Source of the DNA: Massilia rubra
GTDB taxonomy: Bacteria; Pseudomonadota; Gammaproteobacteria; Burkholderiales; Burkholderiaceae_D
Length of the DNA stretch: 64,000 nt
Direction of reading: 5' to 3'
NCBI RefSeq assembly: GCF_011682065.1
Contig: NZ_VUYU01000032.1
Coordinates: 1-64,000 of the forward strand
Position numbers and translations under genes: made by a program. The notes under the pieces are model-generated. The model was given only the letters and a program-made list of their open reading frames with translations. It was not told where the DNA came from and did no database searches. This document shows positions 10,286 to 17,684 of the stretch, in pieces; position 1 is the stretch's first letter; every line of letters starts with the position of its first letter.

Positions 10286-11779
10286 GTGCGCACCTTTTTT
10301 GCCACGGCCTTGCGCTGGCTATCTGTCTTTACGCTGCTTCTCGGGGGCGCCGCCACGGCGGCCGGCGGCGACACCCTGCGCGTCGGTTCCAAGCGCTTCA
10401 CCGAGTCGTACATCCTGGGCGAAGTGCTGACCCAGACCGCAGCGACCCAAGGCAAGGCCGAACACCGCCAGGGCCTGGGCAATACCGCCATCGTGCTGGC
10501 CGCGCTGCAGGCCGGCAGCATCGACGTGTATCCCGAATATCGGGGCACGATCGAGCTCGAAATCCTCAAGAACAGCAGCCCCGGTTCGCTCGAGCAGATG
10601 CGCGCCGCCTTGAAACCCATGGGCCTGGGCGTGGCCGTGCCGCTCGGCTTCAACAATACCTACGCGCTGGCCATGCGCGCCGACAGCAAGGATATGGCGA
10701 GCCTGTCGGACCTGGCGCGCCAGCCGGGGCTCCAGCTCGGCCTGTCGCACGAATTCATCGGCCGTGCCGACGGCTGGCCGGGCCTCAGGCAGCGCTACGG
10801 GCTGCCGCACACGCCGCGCGGGCTCGATCACGGCATCGCCTACGAGGCCCTGGCGCAGCGCCAGGTCGACCTGATCGACATCTATTCGACCGACGCCAAG
10901 ATCCGGCAATATGGCCTGCGCGTGCTCAAGGACGACCTGGGGTATTTTCCGCGCTACGACGCCATGCTGTTGTACCGGCTCGACGCGCCGCAGCGCTTTC
11001 CCGGGCAGTGGGCCGCCATCGCCAAACTGGAAGGGCGCATCACGGCCGAGCAGATGATCGCCATGAACGCGCAAGTCGAACTGGAAGGCAAGACCTTTGC
11101 CGCCGTGGCCAAGAACTGGCTGGTCCCGGCCAGTGCTGCGCACGGTCCCGCGCGCGGGGGCCTGATGAGCAAGATGTTCGACGCCGGCCTGTGGACCCTG
11201 ACGCGCCAGCACGTGCTGCTGGTGCTGGCGTCGGTGATCCTGGCCTGCCTGGTCGGCATTCCGCTCGGGATCGTGGCCGCTTTCGCGCCACGGCTGCGGC
11301 AAACGGTGCTGGCGCTGGCCGGCATGCTGCAAACGGTGCCCTCGCTGGCCTTGCTGGCGATATTGATTCCGCTGTTGGGCATGATCGGCACCGTGCCGGC
11401 GTTAGTCGCCCTGTTCGTCTACGCGCTGCTGCCGATCGTGCGCAATACCTGCACCGGCCTGTTGGGCGTGCCGCAGGGCTTGCGCACGGCGGCGCAGGCG
11501 CTGGGCCTGGGCCGGCGCGCTATCTTGATCGATGTCGAACTGCCGCTGGCGCTGCCGGTGATCCTGGCCGGCATCAAGACGGCGGCGGTGATGAGCGTGG
11601 GCACCGCGACGATCGCGGCCTTTATCGGCGCGGGCGGCTTTGGCGAGCGCATCACGATCGGCCTTGCGCTCAACGATAACGATATGCTCCTGGCCGGCGC
11701 GATTCCGGCGGCGCTGCTGGCTTTGCTGACGCAGGGTTTGTTTGAAGCGGGAGAACGCTTGATCGCGCGCCGCAATTAG
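10286..11779 (+). CDS. ABC transporter, fused periplasmic binding protein and permease (OpuC/OsmF type)
   Basis: About 497 aa from a GTG with GGGAG six bases upstream; a longer open frame reaches back into hutI but lacks a credible start. A signal peptide (about 1-28) is followed by an OpuAC-like solute-binding domain beginning DTLRVGSKRFTESYILGEV (about 30-285). From about residue 294 comes a BPD_transp_1 permease domain with several membrane helices and the ATPase-contact loop AAQALGLGRRAI. Relatives bind quaternary amines or related zwitterions; position at the end of the hut operon suggests histidine or a histidine-derived compound, as for HutXWV. The partner ATPase is not adjacent. Confidence 0.85.
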   Translation: MRTFFATALRWLSVFTLLLGGAATAAGGDTLRVGSKRFTESYILGEVLTQTAATQGKAEHRQGLGNTAIVLAALQAGSIDVYPEYRGTIELEILKNSSPGSLEQMRAALKPMGLGVAVPLGFNNTYALAMRADSKDMASLSDLARQPGLQLGLSHEFIGRADGWPGLRQRYGLPHTPRGLDHGIAYEALAQRQVDLIDIYSTDAKIRQYGLRVLKDDLGYFPRYDAMLLYRLDAPQRFPGQWAAIAKLEGRITAEQMIAMNAQVELEGKTFAAVAKNWLVPASAAHGPARGGLMSKMFDAGLWTLTRQHVLLVLASVILACLVGIPLGIVAAFAPRLRQTVLALAGMLQTVPSLALLAILIPLLGMIGTVPALVALFVYALLPIVRNTCTGLLGVPQGLRTAAQALGLGRRAILIDVELPLALPVILAGIKTAAVMSVGTATIAAFIGAGGFGERITIGLALNDNDMLLAGAIPAALLALLTQGLFEAGERLIARRN

Positions 11780-11848
11780 TGTTGCGCGCTTGATCCGCCA
11801 GCGCTGTGGTTTGCGCCGCGTCAAAGGCGCCGTTTCGGAGAAGGTAAT

Positions 11849-11892
11849 AATTGCTTACAACAAGTTACGTAACTAAACAGAGGTAAGCAATT
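11849..11892. repeat. Inverted repeat enclosing a smaller palindrome
   Basis: The arms aattgcttac (11849-11858) and gtaagcaatt (11883-11892) are exact reverse complements. The interior holds the 10-bp palindrome gttacgtaac (11864-11873). The segment is markedly AT-rich compared with its surroundings. It precedes a possible -10 box, so it may be a regulator-binding region for the short transcript proposed next. Confidence 0.5.
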
Positions 11893-11937
11893 GTAAAGCC
11901 CGGCCAGTTCGCTGCAAGCGGCAACTATAGTGAAGCC

Positions 11938-12015
11938 GTAGATTGTCTCCAGTCTCCCCTCCCCATTCTAAAAAAATGGGTTTGCCCACGGTGATGTTAT
12001 CCCGTGGGCTTTTTC
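11938..12015 (+). ncRNA. Candidate small RNA with C-rich loop and terminator
   Basis: No coding frame fits this stretch. TATAGT at 11926-11931 is a good -10 box, but no clear -35 is seen. A transcript from about 11938 would have a C-rich single-stranded part (ctcccctcccc, 11963-11973), a small hairpin cccatt/aatggg, and a strong terminator. Exposed CU-rich stretches of this type are used by several bacterial sRNAs to pair with Shine-Dalgarno sequences. It could equally be only the 3' end of the hut transcript. Confidence 0.3.
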
Positions 12016-12020
12016 TTTTT
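11984..12020 (+). terminator. Rho-independent terminator
   Basis: The stem gcccacgg (11984-11991) pairs with ccgtgggc (12002-12009), followed by a T-rich run. It ends the hut operon, or the candidate small RNA, and faces the convergent acetyltransferase gene. Confidence 0.8.
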
Positions 12021-12511
12021 CAGGCCGCCGCAAGCTTGCCCAGCGCCTCGCCGTCGACGCGGCAGATACGCCAGTCCGGCAAGATCTGCGCACCCACGCT
12101 CTTGTAAAAGTTGATGGCGTTCTCGTTCCAGTCCAGCACCGACCATTCGAACCGTCCGCACTCGCGTTGCAGCGCCAGCTGCGCCAGCGCGGCCAGCATC
12201 TGCTTGCCGTAGCCCTTGCCGCGATGAACTTGTTTGACGTACAAGTCTTCCAGATACAGGCCCTTGCGCGTGAGGAAGGTGGAAAAATTGTGGAAGAACA
12301 AGGCGAAACAGGCGACTTCCTCACCCTCGACCCCGACCAGCGCTTCGCACGATGGACGCGGGCCGAACAGGGCGTCGTGCAACTGCGCTTCGGTGGCCAC
12401 CACCAGGTGTTCGAGTTTTTCGAACACGGCCAGCTCGACGATCATGCCGTAAATGTGGGCGACGTCGGACGGCTGCGCCGGGCGGATGCTGAAATTGTTA
12501 TCGGTAGTCAT
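12020..12511 (-). CDS. GNAT-family N-acetyltransferase
   Basis: 163 aa. Contains the acetyl-CoA pyrophosphate-binding loop VHRGKGYGKQML (about residues 102-113) preceded by the strand YLEDLYVKQ, and ends with the WNENAINFYKSVGA block typical of GNATs near diamine acetyltransferases. The acceptor substrate is unknown. A GAGG five bases upstream supports the ATG, which overlaps the stop of the DMT transporter gene (ATGA), so the two are translated from one message. Confidence 0.9.
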   Translation of the reverse strand: MTTDNNFSIRPAQPSDVAHIYGMIVELAVFEKLEHLVVATEAQLHDALFGPRPSCEALVGVEGEEVACFALFFHNFSTFLTRKGLYLEDLYVKQVHRGKGYGKQMLAALAQLALQRECGRFEWSVLDWNENAINFYKSVGAQILPDWRICRVDGEALGKLAAA

Positions 12512-13476
12512 GGAACCTCGGGAATGGCGGCCAGGCTCGCTGCTGGCGCGGGTTGGGTTGAAGCGGAAGAGGGCGCGGACGCCGATACGGCCGGCGCGCG
12601 CAGTGCCCAGGCGACACTGGCCAGGCACACGGCCATGCCCAGCCATTCGACCGGGCCGGGCCGGTAATGTTCGAGCTGGATCGACAGCAGCACGGAAATG
12701 ACGGGTGTTACCACGCCGATGTACACGGCTTTTGCCGAGCCGATGCGGTTGATCAGGGTGAAGTAGGCGTTGAAGGCGATCACCGAGCCGAACAGCGACA
12801 GGTACAGCAACGCCATCCAGTAGCGCGGCGCGGCCGGCAGCACGAATGGCTGGCCGCTGGCGAGCGCCCAGGCGGCTACCATCGAGGTGCCCCAGAACAT
12901 CGACCAGGCCATGGTCAGCATCAGGTTCGACGATTGCTCGCGCACCTTGGCTACCACCACCGTGCCGGCCGAGCTGGCAATGGTGGCGACCAGGGCCAGT
13001 ACCAGGCCGAGCAGGAAGTGGCCGCTGCCGCCGCCGGCGATTTCTTTCCAGGCGCCGGCAATCGAGTTGAAGAACAGCATCGTCACGCCGACGATGGCGA
13101 TCAGGCCGGCGGCCCAGGTGCGCCAGGAAATCGGCGTGCCGAAGGCGATGCGGCTGCAGATCGGGGTCCAGAACACCATCAGCGCGAACAGCACCGCCAC
13201 CAGGCCCGACACCAGGTATTGCTCGGAACCGTAAGTGCACACGTACGACAGGGCAAAGGTGAAAAATCCTTGCAACATCACCCAGCGCTGGGCGCGCCAT
13301 GGCAGGCGCAGCTTGTCGCCGCGCACCAGGCACCAGGCGAACAGGGTGGCCGAGGCCAGCCCGAAGCGGTACACCACCGACACTGCGGGCGCGACTTCGC
13401 CCAGCTGCAAGGTGATGGCAAAAAAGGTGGAGCCCCAGATCAGGGCCGCGATCGCGAAGAGGAGTGGAGATGACAT
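12508..13476 (-). CDS. DMT-superfamily exporter (EamA domains)
   Basis: 322 aa with ten predicted membrane helices in two EamA repeats. The first starts LLFAIAALIWGSTFFAI and the second contains WMALLYLSLFGSVIAFNAYFTLINRIG. Relatives export amino acids or metabolites; the substrate is not predictable. A C-terminal Ala/Ser/Pro-rich tail follows the last helix. The downstream acetyltransferase is coupled to it by a 4-nt overlap. Confidence 0.9.
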   Translation of the reverse strand: MSSPLLFAIAALIWGSTFFAITLQLGEVAPAVSVVYRFGLASATLFAWCLVRGDKLRLPWRAQRWVMLQGFFTFALSYVCTYGSEQYLVSGLVAVLFALMVFWTPICSRIAFGTPISWRTWAAGLIAIVGVTMLFFNSIAGAWKEIAGGGSGHFLLGLVLALVATIASSAGTVVVAKVREQSSNLMLTMAWSMFWGTSMVAAWALASGQPFVLPAAPRYWMALLYLSLFGSVIAFNAYFTLINRIGSAKAVYIGVVTPVISVLLSIQLEHYRPGPVEWLGMAVCLASVAWALRAPAVSASAPSSASTQPAPAASLAAIPEVP

Positions 13477-13526
13477 CCGGAAAGTATACGGTGATTCGCA
13501 ACTTTCTGCCCGCCAGCCTCAATCGG

Positions 13527-13973
13527 CTACCAGGCCAGGTTGAGGCGCCGGTACAGGAAGCTCAGCACGAACAGCGGGCCGATCAGCAGGAAGCGCAGGT
13601 CGTCAAAGAACGATGGCTTTTTGCCCTCGATCTTGTGGCCGATGAACTGCCCGATCCAGGCCAGCACGAAAATGGCCAGCGACAGCGGCAACACGGTGGC
13701 CGGCGGCATCAGGCTGAGCAGGCCGAGCATCAGGGCCGACATGGCCAGCATGCCGGCCGCAAACGGTTTTGATAACTGGAAGTAATAGCACAGCGACAGC
13801 ACGGTGACGGCCACGGCCGCGAACGGGTGGATCCACCAGATAATGCCGAGCAGGGTGAACACGATCACCGGCACGCAGACGAAGTGAATCAACTCGTTGG
13901 TGTGGTTCAGGTGGCTTTCGCTGTATTTGGCGAGCAAGGTGTCGATGGCGCGCGGCTGGTTAGCTTGGTCCAT
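13527..13973 (-). CDS. Mpo1-like / DUF962 membrane protein
   Basis: 148 aa, four hydrophobic segments. The N-terminal YSESHLNHTNELIHFVCVP carries the conserved histidines of the Mpo1 (YGL010w) family, whose yeast member is a 2-hydroxy fatty acid alpha-dioxygenase. Bacterial members are largely uncharacterised. It is followed by WIGQFIGHKIEGKKPSFFDDL, also typical of the family. Transcribed separately from its neighbours, divergent from the DNA glycosylase gene. Confidence 0.9.
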   Translation of the reverse strand: MDQANQPRAIDTLLAKYSESHLNHTNELIHFVCVPVIVFTLLGIIWWIHPFAAVAVTVLSLCYYFQLSKPFAAGMLAMSALMLGLLSLMPPATVLPLSLAIFVLAWIGQFIGHKIEGKKPSFFDDLRFLLIGPLFVLSFLYRRLNLAW

Positions 13974-14017
13974 GGGAGTCTCCGGATTTTGTTGTTGTGG
14001 TTGGCTTGCCGGACGAT

Positions 14018-14046
14018 TCTACACCTCTCTCGCGGGCTGCTAGAAT
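14018..14046 (+). promoter_or_regulatory. Putative promoter giving a leaderless transcript
   Basis: TCTACA (14018-14023) and TAGAAT (14041-14046) are 17 bp apart. The expected transcription start, about seven bases after the -10, falls on the A of the glycosylase ATG at 14053, so the mRNA would have almost no 5' leader. No Shine-Dalgarno is visible. Confidence 0.4.
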
Positions 14047-14052
14047 CGCGGC

Positions 14053-14607
14053 ATGAACGATTTTCAGCTTGCCAATGTCGAAGCGGACGAGGCCACGCTC
14101 AAGCACTGTTTTGCGCCGGTGGTCGATGCGCACACCCGCATTCTTGTGCTCGGCAGCCTGCCGGGCGAGCGCTCGCTCGCGCAGCAGCAATATTATGGCA
14201 ACCGCCAGAACCGCTTCTGGGCGCTGATGTCGGAAGTCACCGGTGTCGACCTGGTGGCGTTCGATTACGAGGCGCGCCTGGCGGCTTTGCTAACGCACGG
14301 CATCGGCCTGTGGGATGTGGTGGCGCAGGCCCGCCGCGAGGGCAGTCTGGACAGCCAGATTCGCGGCCATGTCGGCAACGACCTGGCGGGGCTGGTGCAG
14401 AGCCTGCCGCAGCTGGCAACGATTGCATTCAATGGCGGCACGGCGGCGCGGCTGGGAATGAAGGCGCTGGGCGAACTGGCGCGGCGCTATCGCATCGTCA
14501 ACCTGCCGTCGAGCAGCCCGGCCTACACGGCGCCGTATGCCGATAAATTGCTGGTGTGGCGGACCTTGGGGGATGAGGTCAGTCCCCAGGCGAGCAGCCC
14601 GGCATAG
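14053..14607 (+). CDS. Hypoxanthine (deoxyinosine)-DNA glycosylase, UDG family 6
   Basis: 184 aa. The N-terminal motif RILVLGSLPGERSLAQQQYYGNRQN, with the residues of the UDG active-site loop, followed by FWALMSEVTG, identifies the family that removes hypoxanthine arising from adenine deamination. The second loop is in NLPSSSPAYT. It is a standalone repair gene immediately upstream of the peptide cluster. The start has no ribosome binding site and may be read from a leaderless message. Confidence 0.88.
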   Translation: MNDFQLANVEADEATLKHCFAPVVDAHTRILVLGSLPGERSLAQQQYYGNRQNRFWALMSEVTGVDLVAFDYEARLAALLTHGIGLWDVVAQARREGSLDSQIRGHVGNDLAGLVQSLPQLATIAFNGGTAARLGMKALGELARRYRIVNLPSSSPAYTAPYADKLLVWRTLGDEVSPQASSPA

Positions 14608-14681
14608 TCCATGCCCGCGCGCTCGCAGCAACGAGCGTCACCGATGATGCGATTTGCATTAACCATAGAATAATATTTATC

Positions 14682-14710
14682 TTGACGCAAGTTTGGCATG
14701 CGACTAGGAT
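14682..14710 (+). promoter_or_regulatory. Promoter of the peptide (RiPP) cluster
   Basis: TTGACG (14682-14687), a 17-bp spacer and TAGGAT (14705-14710) lie 64 bp before the first precursor gene. This is the only good sigma-70-like promoter I see before the seven-gene run. The leader between it and the ATG contains an AGAGAGA at 14761-14767. Confidence 0.55.
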
Positions 14711-14774
14711 TTCCTTGCCGCTCTAAGCGGTACACCGTTGGATTGAATTTCGCTATTTTTAGAGAGATACGAAA

Positions 14775-14951
14775 ATGAAAAATCAAAATGGAATGAAAAC
14801 GTTCGCGTTCAAGCTGGCCGAGAAAAAAACCAAAGAAGCAAAACCGGCGCCGCAGTGGCAAGCGCGCGAAGGCGTCTCCACTGCCGGCTGCTCCGGTCCC
14901 GATGCACGCGGCGACCGCCGTCCGGGCCGCGACAACGGCATCTATTGCTGA
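14775..14951 (+). CDS. RiPP precursor peptide 1
   Basis: 58 aa. N-terminal leader rich in Lys with the block FAFKLAEKK (residues 10-18) and KPAPQW (23-28), then a core containing AGCSG (37-41), Asp43, Asp47, GRD (51-53) and a C-terminal Cys58. It aligns without gaps to the second peptide at 15041 (36 of 58 residues identical), the conservation including both cysteines and three aspartates. No transmembrane segment or signal peptide. AGAGAGA lies seven bases upstream; an in-frame ATG at 14793 would shorten it by six residues. A terminator follows at once. Function as the substrate of the downstream ATP-grasp enzyme is inferred from context. Confidence 0.8.
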   Translation: MKNQNGMKTFAFKLAEKKTKEAKPAPQWQAREGVSTAGCSGPDARGDRRPGRDNGIYC

Positions 14952-14969
14952 CAACGTCGCTGGATAACA

Positions 14970-14996
14970 AGCCTTGCTCGTCGCAGGGCTTTTTTT
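14970..14996 (+). terminator. Intrinsic terminator or attenuator between the two precursor genes
   Basis: The stem agccttgc (14970-14977) pairs with gcagggct (14983-14990) around a 5-nt loop, with one G-T pair, and runs into seven Ts. Placed 18 bp after the stop of precursor 1, it would let most transcripts end there, giving more peptide than enzyme. Confidence 0.75.
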
Positions 14997-15040
14997 ATCC
15001 ATATCGCTGTCCTCCACGTCACTTTTTGAAAGATCGGTCC

Positions 15041-15217
15041 ATGGAAAAGCAAGAGAACACCAAGTTGTTTGCCTTCAAACTGGCTGAAAAGAAAGCCAAA
15101 CAAGCCAAGCCAGCCCCGCAATGGAAACTGCGCGACGGCGTCGCCAGCGCCGGCTGCTCCGGCGAAGACCAGCGTGCAGATGGGTACTGGGGCCGCGATC
15201 TCGGCGTATGGTGCTGA
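15041..15217 (+). CDS. RiPP precursor peptide 2
   Basis: 58 aa, the same length as precursor 1, with the shared leader block FAFKLAEKK, KPAPQW, core AGCSG, Asp43, Arg45, Asp47, GRD, Gly55 and terminal Cys58. It differs mostly in the core (for example DGYWGRDLGVWC at the end versus DRRPGRDNGIYC), as expected for two related products of one enzyme set. There is no double-glycine processing site. The Shine-Dalgarno is poor. A second hairpin follows before the ligase gene. Confidence 0.8.
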   Translation: MEKQENTKLFAFKLAEKKAKQAKPAPQWKLRDGVASAGCSGEDQRADGYWGRDLGVWC

Positions 15218-15236
15218 GCGCCTGACACCCGGGCAA

Positions 15237-15263
15237 GCCCTGCTCTTTCGGGCAGGGCGTTTT
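15237..15263 (+). terminator. Weaker hairpin after precursor 2
   Basis: gccctgctc (15237-15245) pairs with gggcagggc (15250-15258), loop tttc, followed by gtttt. The T run is short, so partial read-through into the ligase gene is likely. Confidence 0.55.
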
Positions 15264-15286
15264 CCGTTACATCTTCAAAGCGGCAT

Positions 15287-16285
15287 ATGGCGAAAAAGGT
15301 TCTGATTGTCAGTAACAGCGCCGACCTGCACGTCGACCTGCTCATCCCCATCCTGCAAGCGAAAGGATGCGCGGCCTTCCGCATCGACCTCGATGCTTTC
15401 CCGCGCGATTACCAGAGCGCCCAATGGTTTGCCGCGGGTAGCCTGCGCCAGTGGATCCGCCACCTGCCCTCGGGCGTGTCGCTCGACCTGGCCGAAGTAG
15501 GCGCGATCTGGAGCCGCAAGCCGGCCGAATTCGGTTTTCTCAGCCCCGACCTCGGGGTCCAGGAACGCCTCTTCGCCAGGGCCGAAACCGAGCAGGCGCT
15601 GTTCGGCATGCTCTACACGCTCGACTGCTTCTGGATGAGCCATCCATTAGCCCTGCGCGGCGCCATGTGGAAGGGCGAGCAATTGCAGCGCGCCGCGCGC
15701 ATGGGCTTTCGCATTCCCGCGTCGCTGACGACCAATTCACCCGCCGAAGTGAAAGCCTTCCGCGCCAGTTTTGATGGCCCGATGATCTTCAAGGCCCTGT
15801 CCAGCCCCAATCTCGGGGGCGAGGACCTGGCCGACGATGAGCGCGTGGCGCAGGGCATCGGCACCACCGTGGTCGACGATGCCATGTTCGATCAACTGGA
15901 CTCGGTCGGCGAACTGGCCTGCCATTTTCAGGAGTACATTCCCAAACGGTACGAACTGCGCGTGACGATCATCGGCGAGCGCGTGTTCGCGGCCAGGATC
16001 CATTCGCAGGACGACCAACGCACCGCCATCGATTCGCGCGACATGTCGGCCGATATCCTGTACGAGGCGACTGTCTTGCCGGACGCGCTGCGCGAGCGCT
16101 GCCTGGCGTTCGTGCGCAGCTACGGACTGGCCTACGGCGCGCTGGACCTGATCGTCACGCCCGATGACGAGATCGTTTTCCTGGAAAATAATCCGGTCGG
16201 CCAGTTCCTCTACATCGAGCAGTTGATTCCCGCATTGGCCATGCTCGACGCGCTGGCCGACCGACTTGTCGAGGAGTGCGCATGA
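15287..16285 (+). CDS. MvdD-like ATP-grasp peptide ligase
   Basis: 332 aa. ATP-grasp enzymes of this group form ester or amide cross-links between Asp/Glu and Ser/Thr/Lys side chains of precursor peptides (graspetides such as microviridin). Family features seen: the pre-grasp segment IWSRKP (74-79), FWMSHPLALRGAMWKGEQLQ (115-134), FRIPASLTTNSPAEVKAF (141-158), ELRVTIIG (223-230) and the metal-binding end ALDLIV ... FLENNPVGQF (285-307; E300, N302). It follows the two precursors and overlaps the protease gene by 4 nt (ATGA). Which residues it joins is unknown. The assignment to the ATP-grasp superfamily is firm; membership in the peptide-maturase branch is strongly supported by context. Confidence 0.88.
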   Translation: MAKKVLIVSNSADLHVDLLIPILQAKGCAAFRIDLDAFPRDYQSAQWFAAGSLRQWIRHLPSGVSLDLAEVGAIWSRKPAEFGFLSPDLGVQERLFARAETEQALFGMLYTLDCFWMSHPLALRGAMWKGEQLQRAARMGFRIPASLTTNSPAEVKAFRASFDGPMIFKALSSPNLGGEDLADDERVAQGIGTTVVDDAMFDQLDSVGELACHFQEYIPKRYELRVTIIGERVFAARIHSQDDQRTAIDSRDMSADILYEATVLPDALRERCLAFVRSYGLAYGALDLIVTPDDEIVFLENNPVGQFLYIEQLIPALAMLDALADRLVEECA

Positions 16286-17166
16286 CCCAGTCACACCGTT
16301 TCCCAGTGCGTGAGCAGATCAAGGAGATCGAAGCGCTGCGCGACAGCCGCGTGCTGGTGTTGGCCGCCTCCAACCTGGACATGGAGATCCTGCCGACTCT
16401 ATATGAACAGTGCCGCGCAATCGGCCGGGTGGCGCGCCTGGACGTGGTGCTGCAATGCCGCGGCGGCATCGTCAACGCGGCGCGCCGCATCGCGCTGCTG
16501 CTGCGCCAGTTCAGCGAGCACTTGGCGTTCATCGTGCCGTATCACTGCGAATCCTCGGCCACCATCCTGGCGCTGGCGGCCGATGAAATCATCGCCGGCG
16601 ACCTGGCCATGTTCTCGCCGATCGATCCGCACCTGCATGGCGGGGCCGACGACGACAGCGCCGCCTCATCGTTCTCGTGCCAGGACATCAAGATGTTCGG
16701 CGCCATGAGCGAGGAGTGGTTCGGCGTCAGTTCCGACGAAGCGCGCCTGCAGTCGCTCGGTCTTCTGTGCAACAGCATCTTTCCGCCGACCCTCACCGCG
16801 TTTTACCGCAGCACCGAGGAAGTGATGCGGATCGGCGAAGAACTGCTGCGCTTTCACATGCCCGACAAACCCGAGGCCACGCGCCAGGACGTGGTCAAGG
16901 AACTGATGTTCGGCCATTACTCGCATAACTACGCGCTCACCGGCGAGGAGCTGGCAAAACTGGGGTTGAACATCCGGCGCGAAGCGCAGGTCGAGGAATG
17001 CGCCTGGCGCATATCGCGCGTGCTGCAAACGATTGTCGGCGGCGGCCTGCGCGAATCGGCCGAGGCGCCGTGGAACGATGTGCTGCTGGCCACGCGCGAC
17101 GGCGGCATGCTGCGCGAACATCGCAGCGGCGGCTTCCTGCCGCGCTGGAGCAAGCTGGCCGTATGA
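16282..17166 (+). CDS. SDH-family Clp-fold serine protease
   Basis: 294 aa, no signal peptide. The segment VPYHCESSATILALAADEI (about 85-103) followed by SPIDPHLHG (112-120) matches the serine dehydrogenase proteinase family (PF01972 type), a soluble SppA/ClpP-fold group; the catalytic serine is probably Ser91. Known relatives are poorly characterised. In this operon it is the only peptidase and the exporter lacks a C39 domain, so it is the best candidate to remove the leader. ATGA overlaps at both ends couple it to the ligase and to the MauE-like gene. An ATG six bases upstream (16276) is an alternative start. Confidence 0.82.
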   Translation: MTQSHRFPVREQIKEIEALRDSRVLVLAASNLDMEILPTLYEQCRAIGRVARLDVVLQCRGGIVNAARRIALLLRQFSEHLAFIVPYHCESSATILALAADEIIAGDLAMFSPIDPHLHGGADDDSAASSFSCQDIKMFGAMSEEWFGVSSDEARLQSLGLLCNSIFPPTLTAFYRSTEEVMRIGEELLRFHMPDKPEATRQDVVKELMFGHYSHNYALTGEELAKLGLNIRREAQVEECAWRISRVLQTIVGGGLRESAEAPWNDVLLATRDGGMLREHRSGGFLPRWSKLAV

Positions 17167-17684
17167 GCGCCGCAGCCTACCTCGCGGAGATCATCCGCTT
17201 CTTCACTGCCTTTTTGCTCGTGTGCGCCGCCATCGGCAAATTGCGCACGCTGTCCGCATTCACGCATAACCTGGTCGAGTCGTTCGGCGTGAAGCGGCAG
17301 GCGTCGGCGCTGCTGGCGCCCGCCGTCATCGCGGCCGAGGCGCTGCTGGCGGGCCTGATCCTGGCCGGCGGCGGCATCGGCCGCATCGGCATGGCGGCCG
17401 CCCTCGTGCTGTTCGTCGTGCTGACGGCGCTCGTCGGCTACCGCTACGTGGTCGAAGGCAGCGTCAAATGCAGCTGCTTCGGCGAGAGCGAACGGCCGGT
17501 ATCGGGCTACGACTTGCTGCGCAACGGCTTGGTCATCGCCGCCATCGGCGCCTGCCTTGCATTGCCCGGCGGGGCCGTTTTCGGCAAAAAGGAAAGCGTG
17601 CTGGCCGCCGCGCTGGCGACGATTGCCACGATCGGCGCCATCGGCTTCCACGATCTTGCCCGTACCCTGAAGCGGAGCGCGTGA
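17163..17684 (+). CDS. MauE/DoxX-like membrane redox protein
   Basis: 173 aa with four membrane helices. The loop KCSCFGE (102-108) holds the CxC pair typical of MauE proteins, which are needed with MauD for disulfide formation in methylamine dehydrogenase. No methylamine genes are present. Here it lies between the protease and a thioredoxin-like gene, so a role in oxidising the two conserved cysteines of the peptides is inferred. It overlaps the protease stop by 4 nt and the next start by 1 nt. Confidence 0.85.
   Translation: MSAAAYLAEIIRFFTAFLLVCAAIGKLRTLSAFTHNLVESFGVKRQASALLAPAVIAAEALLAGLILAGGGIGRIGMAAALVLFVVLTALVGYRYVVEGSVKCSCFGESERPVSGYDLLRNGLVIAAIGACLALPGGAVFGKKESVLAAALATIATIGAIGFHDLARTLKRSA

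Noticed and set aside
12020-13522. A 500-codon minus-strand frame that would join the acetyltransferase to sequence upstream
   Set aside because: The upstream part lies in the wrong frame of the DMT transporter gene. The true acetyltransferase starts at 12511 with its own ribosome binding site.
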